Source: Topomyia yanbarensis
Taxonomy: Eukaryota > Arthropoda > Insecta > Diptera > Culicidae
DNA: 64,000 nucleotides
Direction of reading: 5' to 3'
Assembly: GCF_030247195.1 (NCBI RefSeq)
Contig: NC_080671.1
Coordinates: forward strand, 214,996,943 to 215,060,942
The position numbers and the translations under genes are program-made. Below, in pieces: positions 47,701 through 63,204 of the stretch; position 1 is the stretch's first letter; each line of letters starts with the position of its first letter. Under the pieces are notes generated by a model that was given only the letters and a program-made list of their open reading frames with translations, was not told where the DNA came from and did not search any database.

Positions 47701-48662
47701 GGTCACCGACGGCCAACCAAACTTTCGTTGACTACATTGACCACCATAGACGGTTCCGGAAGTGCCCGGGAAAACCGGCCATCTTTCAAAATTTACGAAC
47801 TCACATCAGTTTCCCAAAAATGGTTGGGCCGATTTTCACAAACTTAGTCCCAAATGATAGCTATAATATCCCCATAGATGTCAATAAAATTTCGCACGGA
47901 TCGCTTATATGGGTCAGGAAATATAGACTAAATCGTCCGGTCACATATGAAATTCCCATATAAGCCGGAACTCAATTTTTTTTTCAAAGGGGGGACCTCA
48001 TGAAATTTCAGAAATCGAATTCGTATTTTTGATGCCAAACATCTTTAAAATGCATGAAACGTCGAGATTTTATGTTATCTCGAAAATTTTTTTTCTAAAA
48101 ATCGACTTTTTGGGACTTTGCCGATTTCGCACCTTTTTGCCTTTCTCAATAGAAAGGTATTGCAATTGCTCTGAAAACCGACTTTTTAACGGAGGCCCGG
48201 AGGGCCGAGTGACATATACCATTCGATTCAGTTCGTCGAGTTCGGCAAATGTCTGTGTGTGTATGTATGTGTGTATGTATGTATATGTGTGTGTATGTGT
48301 GTGTATGTGACCAAAAATGTCACTCATTTTTCTCAGAGATGGCTGAACCGATTTTGACAAACTTAGTCTCAAATGAAAGGTGCAACGTTCCCATAGGCTG
48401 CTATTGAATTTCTAATGGATCCGACTTCCGGTTCCGGAATTACAGGGTGATAAGTACGAACACGCAGAAAATGTCGATTTTAATAAATTCTGCAATGAAT
48501 GTATAAAGGTGAAAATTTTTCCAAAATATGACCACAACTGCTTCGATTTGTAGTATTAGGTCACTAACATCCATTCAAAGTCTATTTGGCCACGTTGGCC
48601 ACCATCCTCGGTTCTGGAAGCCCTGGCGGAAGTATCTAAATTCAGAATAACAGTCACATCGG
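44743..48662 (+). repeat. Array 2, right part, of the ~1.2-kb unit
   Basis: Starts with the second TGTGTGTGTGAATG copy and continues the unit broken at 35073. Marker frames fall at 45147, 46321 and 47524. A ~120-bp deletion lies near 45020-45030. It ends at CAGTCACATCGGT, where element A copy 2 begins. Both parts of array 2 add up to about 8.5 kb, the same as array 1. Confidence 0.9.
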
Positions 48663-48926
48663 TATATATAGATATACAAAAATTCCATGTAAAAAAGTTA
48701 TGCGATCTCTCAGAATTCTGCAATATTTGGTAGAATCGTTCATTACCAAAAATATTAGATATATATTTTTTATTTCGTCATTAAGGTGTCGCTTTCCACG
48801 TCAGACGGGTTAAAAAAATCGTTATTTTTTAAGTTGTTTTTTTTTTAAATTCATAACTTTTGAACCACTGGGGTATAGGTTAAATTAAGGTATTTAGGTG
48901 TAGATTCAAGAAAAAATTATAGAATT

Positions 48927-50118
48927 ATGCAGGAGTTCAATGTTTCTCAATATATGGCCAACAAGGCAAAAGCATTGCAGCAAGAGAAAGGAATAATGGT
49001 GGTGCCTGAAAAGAGTTTAAGCTCTGCGGCAATAGGAAGAGAAACGATAACTTGTGTTACGAATTTTTATAATAGTGACGATGAAAGCCGCGTCTGTGCA
49101 GGGAAAAGGGATTACTTATCCTGTTATTAAAATAGGATTTTCCATGTTCGCTAGTAATCGTCCAAAACACTGGCAGGCACACGTGGCACGCATACTGTAT
49201 GCGTATGTATATATCATCAAAACATTAAACTTATTTTCATAACAATACAAAGCAGTAAATCACTTCCAGATGGTGTTAACTCCTATCATGATTTGTTTCC
49301 AAAAATAATTTGTGAAAATTCGAGCGAACAATGTTGGCTGCAGTGTTGCGGAAACTGCCTTGGAACGTAATGGTAATATTCAATCATTAAAATTCAAACA
49401 ATGGCGTCAAGTAGAAAAATGCATTCTGGACTTAGTTGAAATGGAAACACAAGAATTTATTGATACTTTTCTAGAAAAACTATTCAATATATTGCCGCAT
49501 AACTTTATAGCTGAGCAACGAGCAAACTACTTGAAACACATCAAAAGCAATTTGAAAGCTACAGAATGCATCATTATCTGTGATTTTTCGGAGAATTAAT
49601 CTTTCGTTGTGCAAGATGCAGTTCAAGGCTTTCATTGGGTAAACGCTCAATGTACTATTCACCCTTGTGCTATTTATTTTAAAGACGAAGAATCGGACGA
49701 TTTAAAGTTTACTAGTTTTATTGCAATTGCTGACTTCACTAAACATAATTATATCACAGTTCGTTTATTTTTGACTCATTGTTTAGCGTTCATAAAAGGT
49801 AAATTTCCAGGCTTACAACAGATTTACTTTTTCTCAGATGGATCCGGAAGCCAATACAAAAATGAATCGCTGCGAAAGCGAGTTTGCAGGGCATTATATA
49901 ACAACAACCCAAGAACTTTATTCGTGGGCTATTTCTAAGCCAGATTCAAAAATACCCTATCAGCTTTTTTCAGAATCCGAATACAATAAAATGGAAAAAA
50001 GTTAAAAACTCGTTATACACGTGTAAAGCAAATGTCGGGAACACAGTCATTCCATAGTTTTAAGCCTCAAAATGAAAACTATATTATTGTCAAACGGTAT
50101 TCATTTTCGACGGAATAA
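48927..50118 (+). pseudogene. Degenerate DDE-like transposase gene of element A, copy 2
   Basis: This copy has more of the 5' end than copy 1. ATG 48927 begins a frame with SQYMANKAKALQQEKGI, ending in AGKRDYLSCY before a stop at 49128-49130. This N-terminal style again fits the uncharacterised repeated family mentioned for copy 1. Downstream the frame is broken, then 49312-49599 and 49609-49938 repeat the copy 1 pieces with the same TAA after DFSEN and the same internal gap. The tail ends at TAA 50116-50118. Only a few single-base differences separate the two copies (for example at 49371, where ACGG in copy 1 is ATGG). Confidence 0.6.
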
Positions 50119-50124
50119 ATATAC

Positions 50125-51142
50125 GGGGCATTCCACGCAAAATTTGCCACAATTTTTTTTTTTGCCCAGATCAATTTTTTTCTCGGTTTAGTAGTCAAAA
50201 ATATTCGACACGTACTTTTTTATTTCAACACAGTAGGCGAGACTTTTGAGATTTTTTGTGTTGAATATTACCATTTGAAAAAAAACCTACTTTTTTAAAT
50301 CGCTCGTACTGTCAAAAGTAAAGAAGGTACCAAAAAAGCCCAAAACATGAAATGTGCGCCTTTTTCACAGCTTTCGGATGAAGTATATTAATACTTACTC
50401 AACGTATTGGTTTCATGAAAAATATTGAAAAGTTTAAAACAAATCGATTTTTTTCAAACTTGGATGATTTTTTTTACTTTTTTTTATTGTATAAAGTAGG
50501 AAAATCATTTTTCTTGATGCCATAAAAATTTGGGAGTGGGTAATTAAATACTTACGGAGATATGAATTTTTCAACCGCGCCTTGCGCGCGAAAAACGCAC
50601 CGCCACACGCTTGGTCGTACTCAGACTTGGGTGTATCAAGTTTTACACACCAGCGCGTTGTGTAAAACACACTTGCGATTAACTTTTTTATTTATTGCAT
50701 TCAGATGTATGTTTAATTTCAGATTTATATTATCTAAATCATTCAAAAGTGTCACCGGAAGAAAAGATCTTCAGTTTTAATTTGAAGTCCATGTTCGTCT
50801 CAACATAGTGAAATGATTGTGTTCCAGGCGTGATTTGGCATTTTTCGAAGCAATTCTGGGGATTTTTCTCTGCTCTTGCATCAGAATAAATTTCTTTCGA
50901 TTGGCACGTTTCCTATGTTATTCTGAGATTTGAACTTGAAACATTGCGCAACAAAAAAGCTTTTCCTGCTACCTCGTACGACTCAGTAGCGGTCGACATT
51001 TGATCATCAATGATCATTTGTAAACTGACTCGACAAATAATGGCTTCGTCGCAGTCAGATTTGTGGTGAAAAAAATTTGTACGTTTGACATTTTTAAAAT
51101 GTCGAAGGGCGCCATCAGAAAAATAAATGCAAACTTTCAAGG
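50125..51142 (+). mobile_element. Element B, copy 2, left part
   Basis: Left TIR 50125-about 50680, then interior to 51142, matching 15383-16402. The right part is absent; an (AT)n tract follows. Confidence 0.75.
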
Positions 51143-51382
<240 letters not shown>

Positions 51383-51460
51383 ATATATTACAGAAAGTTC
51401 GGATATTATAATAAGTTAAGTGTTGATATAGTCTATGATTACAATTAATTATATGCACAT

Positions 51461-51754
51461 TCAAAGTAGTAAAATTCTATGATCACGTTCAAGTCTTCGT
51501 TTGGCACAAAGTGAGACAGTGCCCATGGCGTCTTGAGGTGGCGGCAAACCAGGAAGTACAATAGATGATTTTTGGTAGTAAATTTCGGATCTTCCGCATC
51601 GATAAGCATACATTACCGCATCTTGGGATCTGAAAACAAAGAAATACTGTACTGATTCATATTCCAGAGGTTTAGTGCAAGAAGGGTTCAAGTGACGATA
51701 ACATATAGATAAGTTTGTTGCGTCAATGTTCGATTTACATTGTATTTGAGTCAT
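51461..51754 (-). other. Unrecognised 97-codon minus-strand frame
   Basis: Starts with a true ATG (51752-51754). It contains seven Cys/His-type residues in its first half and a run RSQDAVMYAYRCGRSE, and ends [22 protein letters not shown] acceptor-like run lies inside it (near 51625), so its second half could be an exon of something else. I do not recognise a family. It may be a gene fragment or chance. Confidence 0.25.
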
Positions 51755-51919
51755 GAAATTTGATGTTAAGCTCTTAAAGGGGAATTATCATACAAACGGT
51801 CAAAATCATACAAAATCATGAATCTTTGCACGTGGTTCAAAAAACAGTTTCCATGTTAAAGGCTTAAACTTTTTACATTTCTTATAAAAGAAATGTATAG
51901 AATTCGCTTAAACTTTCAA

Positions 51920-52252
51920 GATTTTTTCCAAGGCCCGGAGGGCCGAGTCTTATATACCACTCGACTCAGCTCGACGATTTGGGACAGTGTTTGTGTGTGT
52001 CTGTAACGGACAAACTCTCATTCGTGTTTCTCACCAATGGCTGAACCGATCTTAGAGTGATTGCATAACCTTTCTATATGAGAAAGGCAAAAATGTACCA
52101 AAGTCCAAAAAAGTCAATTTTTGTCAAACATCTCAATGTTTCATGCATTTTAAAGTCATTTGGCATCAAAAATACAAATTTGATTTTGAAAATTTTTCAT
52201 TTCAGTTTATATGAGAATTTGCTGTATGATTGCACTCTTCAACTCGTAACTC
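51920..52252 (+). repeat. Diverged relative of the array unit
   Basis: Contains GGCCCGGAGGGCCGAGT, CCAATGGCTGAACCGATC and the hairpin CCTTTCTATATGAGAAAGG, all words from the 1.2-kb array unit, but at much lower identity. Confidence 0.6.
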
Positions 52253-53604
52253 CGGAACCGGAAGTCCAAAAAATAAAAAAATCAATAGCAGCCAATGGGA
52301 AGGTTGTACCTTTCATTTGAGACAAGACATTTGTGCAAATCGGTCCAGCCATCTCTGAGAAACAGAGGTCACATTTTCTTCGACATACACACATACACAC
52401 ATACATACACACAGACATTTTCCGTTCTCGACGAACTCAGTCGATTGGCATATGACACTCGGCCCTCCGGGTCGGGATTAGATTGACGAATTTTAGAGTG
52501 AATGAGAAAGGCAAAAACATTTTTAGTAAATGTTGAATGCATAGTTTTTTGGTGAGCAGTTCTATGTTTCATAGACATTAAATCAATTTTAACTTCTCTT
52601 CCTATTAAATAAAGACCCTTATTACAGTACATCTCTACAAAAACGAGATCAATTTGAAAATAAATCTGAGGATTATGATTGATTACAGAACTCTGGAATT
52701 TTCTATTGGAATGTTTTCAGGCAGGAATTTGATGTTGATGCAATTAGACAACTGTGAAATCAAGACCAATAGATCAGTTACATATCAGGACCCCATTCCG
52801 ACAATTTATCAAAAGTCCTCATGATGTTTACAACAACAGGTTATCAATCTACGGATCAGATAATTGTTATTGTAATATTGAATTAAATCAGTCTGCATCA
52901 ATAAATTTTCATCTTCGATCCAATATTTTTTGGGTGTGATGGGGGGGGTGTTGTATGGTGTTAAACCACAAAACCTTCTCTTGGCTACGCCGTTGCTTGG
53001 AGTTATTTATTTCGCTTTTCATTTTCCGATATGTTTCAGATCGATCCGATTATCATAAGTTAGAAAAATTGCAGTCAGAAGGTTCGCACAAATGAACATT
53101 TTTGCACTGATAAGTTATCAAGTTCCTTCCAGACAACTTGGAAGTGTTCGGTGATTATTTCTAGCGGTTGTAGATAGAAAAATGAAATACAAAATTCGAT
53201 TTATCGAAATAATGTTTGGCTTATTTCAATGGATTATTACTATATTGAACAATAAATAGGCGACAAAGAGTAATCCACAAACAACAAACCATAACTTTTA
53301 AAGTATTCAAAATAAATATTTGAAATTTTCAGTAAAATTATTCGCAAAAGTAAGAGCTACAAATTTGCTGAAGGCATCATTTCGATATAATCACTTCCAA
53401 GAAAATTTGTGAAAATATCTCACTCATAGGGGGATTAATCAGCAAAAGCACAATGCCAAAAGAAAGGGCATATTGCCTCCATTAAATTCTCCGAAGATAC
53501 TATTGACCTAAAATAAGCCGTTTTGGCGTTAATAATAGATTACATGTTTTTGGTCATATTTCTGGCAATGGGAAATGATAAAAATCTTTCGTCCGCATTT
53601 AATG
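52253..53604 (+). repeat. 1352-bp unit, first direct copy
   Basis: Starts CGGAACCGGAAGTCC. It includes a short array-type segment with (CACATA)n (52330-52500), then AT-rich DNA. A 61-codon frame at 52754-52939 starts at GTG and is probably chance. An overlapping frame near 52715-52830 has a QLDNCEI-type word that recalls errantiviral env (weak). Contains the empty insertion site of MITE E near 53000-53016 (TTATTTATTTCGC). Confidence 0.8.
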
Positions 53605-54956
53605 CGGAACCGGAAGTCCAAAAAATAAAAAAATCAATAGCAGCCAATGGGAAGGTTGTACCTTTCATTTGAGACAAGACATTTGTGCAAATCGGTCCAG
53701 CCATCTCTGAGAAACAGAGGTCACATTTTCTTCGACATACACACATACACACATACATACACACAGACATTTTCCGTTCTCGACGAACTCAGTCGATTGG
53801 CATATGACACTCGGCCCTCCGGGTCGGGATTAGATTGACGAATTTTAGAGTGAATGAGAAAGGCAAAAACATTTTAGTAAATGTTGAATGCATAGTTTTT
53901 TGGTGAGCAGTTCTATGTTTCATAGACATTAAATCAATTTTAACTTCTCTTCCTATTAAATAAAGACCCTTATTACAGTACATCTCTACAAAAACGAGAT
54001 CAATTTGAAAATAAATCTGAGGATTATGATTGATTACAGAACTCTGGAATTTTCTATTGGAATGTTTTCAGGCAGGAATTTGATGTTGATGCAATTAGAC
54101 AACTGTGAAATCAAGACCAATAGATCAGTTACATATCAGGACCCCATTCCGACAATTTATCAAAAGTCCTCATGATGTTTACAACAACAGGTTATCAATC
54201 TACGGATCAGATAATTGTTATTGTAATATTGAATTAAATCAGTCTGCATCAATAAATTTTCATCTTCGATCCAATATTTTTTGGGTGTGATGGGGGGGGG
54301 GGGTGTTGTATGGTGTTAAACCACAAAACCTTCTCTTGGCTACGCCGTTGCTTGGAGTTATTTATTTCGCTTTTCATTTTCCGATATGTTTCAGATCGAT
54401 CCGATTATCATAAGTTAGAAAAATTGCAGTCAGAAGGTTCGCACAAATGAACATTTTTGCACTGATAAGTTATCAAGTTCCTTCCAGACAACTTGGAAGT
54501 GTTCGGTGATTATTTCTAGCGGTTGTAGATAGAAAAATGAAATACAAAATTCGATTTATCGAAATAATGTTTGGCTTATTTCAATGGATTATTACTATAT
54601 TGAACAATAAATAGGCGACAAAGAGTAATCCACAAACAACAAACCATAACTTTTAAAGTATTCAAAATAAATATTTGAAATTTTCAGTAAAATTATTCGC
54701 AAAAGTAAGAGCTACAAATTTGCTGAAGGCATCATTTCGATATAATCACTTCCAAGAAAATTTGTGAAAATATCTCACTCATAGGGGGATTAATCAGCAA
54801 AAGCACAATGCCAAAAGAAAGGGCATATTGCCTCCATTAAATTCTCCGAAGATACTATTGACCTAAAATAAGCCGTTTTGGCGTTAATAATAGATTACAT
54901 GTTTTTGGTCATATTTCTGGCAATGGGAAATGATAAAAATCTTTCGTCCGCATTTA
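53605..54956 (+). repeat. 1352-bp unit, second direct copy
   Basis: Near-identical to 52253-53604, with differences mostly in homopolymers (for example a longer G run at 54292). Ends CGTCCGCATT at the palindrome centre. Confidence 0.85.
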
Positions 54957-57458
54957 ATGCGGACGAAAGATTTTTATCATTTCCCATTGCCAGAAATATG
55001 ACCAAAAACATGTAATCTATTATTAACGCCAAAACGGCTTATTTTAGGTCAATAGTATCTTCGGAGAATTTAATGGAGGCAATATGCCCTTTCTTTTGGC
55101 ATTGTGCTTTTGCTGATTAATCCCCCTATGAGTGAGATATTTTCACAAATTTTCTTGGAAGTGATTATATCGAAATGATGCCTTCAGCAAATTTGTAGCT
55201 CTTACTTTTGCGAATAATTTTACTGAAAATTTCAAATATTTATTTTGAATACTTTAAAAGTTATGGTTTGTTGTTTGTGGATTACTCTTTGTCGCCTATT
55301 TATTGTTCAATATAGTAATAATCCATTGAAATAAGCCAAACATTATTTCGATAAATCGAATTTTGTATTTCATTTTTCTATCTACAACCGCTAGAAATAA
55401 TCACCGAACACTTCCAAGTTGTCTGGAAGGAACTTGATAACTTATCAGTGCAAAAATGTTCATTTGTGCGAACCTTCTGACTGCAATTTTTCTAACTTAT
55501 GATAATCGGATCGATCTGAAACATATCGGAAAATGAAAAGCGAAATAGGGTGATGAGCCTATTTTGGCACCATTATGGAGAGGGTCGCACTATTTTTTGA
55601 ACAACTTAAAAAGAAGCCATATTACCTTTTTCAGAATAAAGTATCAGTGTACTGTTTCTTAAACATCTGTATAATGCTTATTTGGCAGAATTGTCTCAAT
55701 TTTCAGCATAAATGAAAATAAATGTTCTATTCTGTGCATCTATTCCCACCTGAACGTTCCAATTATCGCCTCATGGGTGTGCCGATTTCCACCTCATCGA
55801 AAAACAATCTAGTTGAAACGCAATGCCTCATATTTCATTTGCGTCGATTCTAACTAGGTATCCAGATCATGGACGCCAACGCGTGATTTGTAAAACGAAT
55901 CATTCTGCTTTTTTCAGCCGATCAAAACAAACGTAAACATTACGCACACGAAAGAAACTCATCAGTTGTTAGTAGAAGAGCGCCCAGAACTGCGCATGCA
56001 GGAAATAACCATGCGAAAGTTAACAACTGGAATATAAAATTCACATCACACATTACTTCCTCCCGATCCAAATTGTATGTGCAGATGAAAATAAAATATC
56101 TGCGATCAACAATTAGTTGAATAACTTGAAATAATTGATTACTTATACCTGAAATTGCATAACATTATGTTTTCAAGTTCATGTTTTGGTTTGGCCGCAC
56201 TGGTGATTCTTTTCTGTATGATGGATGCAAAAAGTTGGTTTTGATTGTGGTAGTATATCAGTAAAACATGCCAATAATAGGAACCCCCGTATTTAGTTTT
56301 ATCCTATTATAACACTAGGCCTATTCTAGTGTTTGACGAGTGCTTTTAAAGTGAAATAATCGTAAAAAGGTTCTCCAGCTAAAATAAAGGTATGTATCAG
56401 TGCAATATTTAATATATTTGTGCCGGAATAACGAGATATGAGGCGGTAAATGCTGGCTCGAAAGTGTTTATTTTGCTAAGCGCCGTTGCGTCCTGTTTCG
56501 GTTCACTACGCGAGTGAGGCGGATCAACAGATATTTCAATAAGGTGATTTTGTTTTAATTAAAAGTTGGATTTAGTGGATAGTTCTGAATACGTATGTGC
56601 ACAACAAATAAAGAATATAACTTGAGCTTTTTTGCACACCTGTTTTAGCCAAATCGATGTTGTCATTATCTCATATGCTTGGTTCGAAACCAAGGGGTAC
56701 GAAATAGGGTCACAATAGGCTCTACTGCCATAATAGGCACATCACCCTAAATAACTCCAAGCAACGGCGTAGCCAAGAGAAGGTTTTGTGGTTTAACACC
56801 ATACAACACCCCCCCCCCTATCACACCCAAAAATATTGGATCGAAGATGAAAATTTATTGATGCAGACTGATTTAATTCAATATTACAATAACAATTATC
56901 TGATCCGTAGATTGATAACCTGTTGTTGTAAACATCATGAGGACTTTTGATAAATTGTCGGAATGGGGTCCAGATGTGTAACTGATCTATTGGTCTTGAT
57001 TTCACAGTTGTCTAATTGCATCAACATCAAATTCCTGCCTGAAAACATTCCAATAGAAAATTCCAGAGTTCTGTAATCAATCATAATCCTCAGATTTATT
57101 TTCAAATTGATCTCGTTTTTGTAGAGATGTACTGTAATAAGGGTCTTTATTTAATAGGAAGAGAAGTTAAAATTGATTTAATGTCTATGAAACATAGAAC
57201 TGCTCACCAAAAAATTATGCATTCAACATTTGCTAAAAATGTTTTTGCCTTTCTCATTCACTCTAAAATTTGTCAATCTAATCCCGACCCGGAGGGCCGA
57301 GTGTCATATGCCAATCGACTGAGTTCGTCGAGAACGGAAAATGTCTGTGTGTATGTATGTGTGTATGTGTGTATGTGGAAAAAAATGTGACCTATGTTTC
57401 TCAGAGATGGCTGGACCGATTTGCACAAATGTCTTGTCTCAAATGAAAGGTACAACCT
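54957..57458 (-). repeat. Inverted copy of the 1352-bp unit, carrying MITE E
   Basis: Mirror image of 53605-54956 with no spacer: TTTCGTCCGCATT is followed at once by AATGCGGACGAAA. The copy runs to TACAACCT (57459), with element E inserted at 55548-56747. Without E the inverted arm is about 1.3 kb. Confidence 0.85.
55548..56747. mobile_element. TA-MITE E, copy 1
   Basis: 1200 bp flanked by TA (55546-55547, 56748-56749). Ends GGGTGATGAGCCTATTTTGG and complement GGGTGATGTGCCTATTATGG. The uninterrupted site AAATAAATAACTCC (complement) is present at 52990-53010 and 54345-54365, confirming the boundaries. No protein. Confidence 0.92.
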
Positions 57459-57470
57459 ATATGTTATCGT

Positions 57471-58499
<1,029 letters not shown>

Positions 58500-58999
58500 N
58501 NNNNNNNNNNNNNNNNNNNNNNNNNNNNNNNNNNNNNNNNNNNNNNNNNNNNNNNNNNNNNNNNNNNNNNNNNNNNNNNNNNNNNNNNNNNNNNNNNNNN
58601 NNNNNNNNNNNNNNNNNNNNNNNNNNNNNNNNNNNNNNNNNNNNNNNNNNNNNNNNNNNNNNNNNNNNNNNNNNNNNNNNNNNNNNNNNNNNNNNNNNNN
58701 NNNNNNNNNNNNNNNNNNNNNNNNNNNNNNNNNNNNNNNNNNNNNNNNNNNNNNNNNNNNNNNNNNNNNNNNNNNNNNNNNNNNNNNNNNNNNNNNNNNN
58801 NNNNNNNNNNNNNNNNNNNNNNNNNNNNNNNNNNNNNNNNNNNNNNNNNNNNNNNNNNNNNNNNNNNNNNNNNNNNNNNNNNNNNNNNNNNNNNNNNNNN
58901 NNNNNNNNNNNNNNNNNNNNNNNNNNNNNNNNNNNNNNNNNNNNNNNNNNNNNNNNNNNNNNNNNNNNNNNNNNNNNNNNNNNNNNNNNNNNNNNNNNN
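58500..58999. other. Assembly gap of 500 N
   Basis: Exactly 500 undetermined bases, probably a placeholder length. Confidence 1.
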
Positions 59000-61036
<2,037 letters not shown>

Positions 61037-61065
61037 CAGAAAGTTCTGATATTATAATAAGGTAA

Positions 61066-61491
61066 TAAGGCTTATTTTAGGTCAATAGTATCTTCGGAGA
61101 ATTTAATGGAGGCAATATGCCCTTTCTTTTGGCATTGCGCTTTTGCTGATTAATCCCCTATGAGTGAGATATTTTCACAAATTTTCTTGGAAGTGATTAT
61201 ATCGAAATGATGCCTTCAGCAAATTTGTAGCTCTTACTTTTGCGAATAACTTTACTGAAGACTTCAAATATCTATTTTGAATACTTTAAAAGTTATGGCT
61301 TGTTGTTTGTGGATTACTCATTGTCGCCTATTTATTGTTGAATATAGTAATAATCCATTGAAATAAGCCAAACATTATTTCGATAAATCGAATTTTGTAT
61401 TTCATTTTTCTATCTACAACCGCTAGAAATAATCACCGAACACATCCAAGTTGTCTGGAAGGAACTTGATAACTTATCAGTGCAAAAATGT
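61066..61491 (-). repeat. Partial copy of the 1352-bp unit
   Basis: Matches 55036-55460 (inverted orientation) with scattered substitutions, ending at GTGCAAAAATGTT. Confidence 0.8.
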
Positions 61492-62561
61492 TTGTTCGCG
61501 CACATTCAAGCGTCTGTAGAGCTGTCGGATATTTATGACGAGGGAAACTGTTCGGTTCGCGGTGCAGTAAGAACTCGCGGTTACATAACTAAATTCAGTG
61601 GGTTTATTGAGGAGAAGTACTTGTGTGCACATGCACTATACGTATATCAGTATTAAGATTGAAATCTGTTCAGTATATAATTCAGTTGTATTAACTCTTC
61701 GACTTGTATAAATTGTGACTGTAGATAATGACTCTCGATACTAACTTTGAATGATGACTGACTGTTCTGATTGTAATTTGTACTATATATAGGTTGCTAC
61801 CACTATTAGATGAACACAACTGTTCTGTTCAGGAAGTAAGAATCTTCTAGAATCTAGCTGTAGTATGAGTAACGAAACGCAACAAACTGTTCCGTAACGC
61901 CTATCTACTCGATTCATTATGCTATACCTAACTGGCCTGTACTACAGTGAAGTCTCACTACCTCGTATGAATCTAATTCAAAAGCTGGCGCAAACATACC
62001 GCCCGCCTTGAAAGACGGATCTTTCAACAAATCCTGAGATGTACTATTCAGTTCTGTGCTATGTTATGCTAATAATGAATTCACTTTTTATTGCTAATAT
62101 TATACTAAGTCTGCTGCTGTTGAGATGTTTGAAGATTAGTGGAGTACCATGGGCGTCGAGAACGGGAGACTTGAGTTCGACTCCGTCAACTGCTACGCAG
62201 CCGGCGTCGATAACCCAAGACCCGAACGACTCCGCTGGTCCCACCACTTACGTTCCTGCTGCTACTTCGATGTGTGTATGGTGGACTGTATAAACTGGTA
62301 GACTCGATAGGATGAGTGCACGATTGCGTTGGTTCAGCGACTGAGCTGCTGGTTGGCTGAAGCCGTCGATAGTACAGCGGACCTGTGCGGCCGACTGGCT
62401 GATATCATCTTCGATGGTGGTGATGAATGCTGGGATAAAAAGAGGAATGCTTTTTAAAAGGAAAAATGATACAATAAAATGACTTCCCTGGAACGAAGGC
62501 CTTATGGAGGGTTGATGCGATGTATACGATGGGGGTCGAACCTGGTTGAATTTGGCACAAT
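61492..62561. other. Gene-free region
   Basis: No supported reading frame and no terminal repeats. The base composition is less AT-rich than the flanks. It could be the untranslated or LTR part of an element lying mostly outside the window, but nothing proves it. Confidence 0.4.
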
Positions 62562-62713
62562 TCAACCCGATGAAATGCACCCGGGATGGGTGAGGACAAA
62601 TACCACCAACGTTGTAGTACTTCCTTCTGCCAAAGCTGTTACTTTGGCTCTGTAGAATATTGGACTGATTAGGCTCCAGTGAGACTCTTCACTGGACTGA
62701 AAATTATCTCTTG
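62562..62713. repeat. 152-bp duplicated segment, first copy
   Basis: Starts TCAACCCGATGAAATGC and ends AAAATTATCTCTTG; repeated at 63053-63204. Followed at once by the last 25 bp of a B terminus (TGGCAAATTTTGCGTGG...CCCC) and an (AT)n tract. Confidence 0.85.
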
Positions 62714-62736
62714 TGGCAAATTTTGCGTGGAATGCC

Positions 62737-63014
<278 letters not shown>

Positions 63015-63052
63015 TCAAGTTTTTTTTTACGCGGTTTTCATTTACGCGGTTT

Positions 63053-63204
63053 TCAACCCGATGAAATGCACCCGGGATGGGTGAGGACAAATACCACCAA
63101 CGTTGTAGTACTTCCTTCTGCCAAAGCTGTTACTTTGGCTCTGTAGAATATTGGACTGATTACGCTCCAGTGAGACTCTTCACTGGACTGAAAATTATCT
63201 CTTG
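63053..63204. repeat. 152-bp duplicated segment, second copy
   Basis: Near-identical to 62562-62713 (one visible change, TTAGGCTCC to TTACGCTCC). Confidence 0.85.

Larger units (their letters stand above)
48663..51142 (+). mobile_element. DNA transposon A, copy 2, carrying truncated element B
   Basis: 48663-48708 is a short AT-rich lead. 48709-48920 is the left terminal arm (inverse of 23566-23798). The gene follows to TAA 50116-50118, then B begins at GGGG 50125. B is cut at 51142 by an (AT)n tract. From 49167 onward the sequence is almost identical to 14427-16402, including the B insertion point. Confidence 0.7.

Noticed and set aside
52754..54290. 61-codon frame repeated in the 1352-bp unit (52754-52939, 54105-54290)
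   Set aside because: Starts at GTG and is repeated only because the unit is duplicated; no domain is visible.
62039..62293. 84-codon plus-strand frame with a hydrophobic N-terminus
   Set aside because: Short and no family match; the overlapping minus-strand frame is equally plausible, and nothing else supports a gene.
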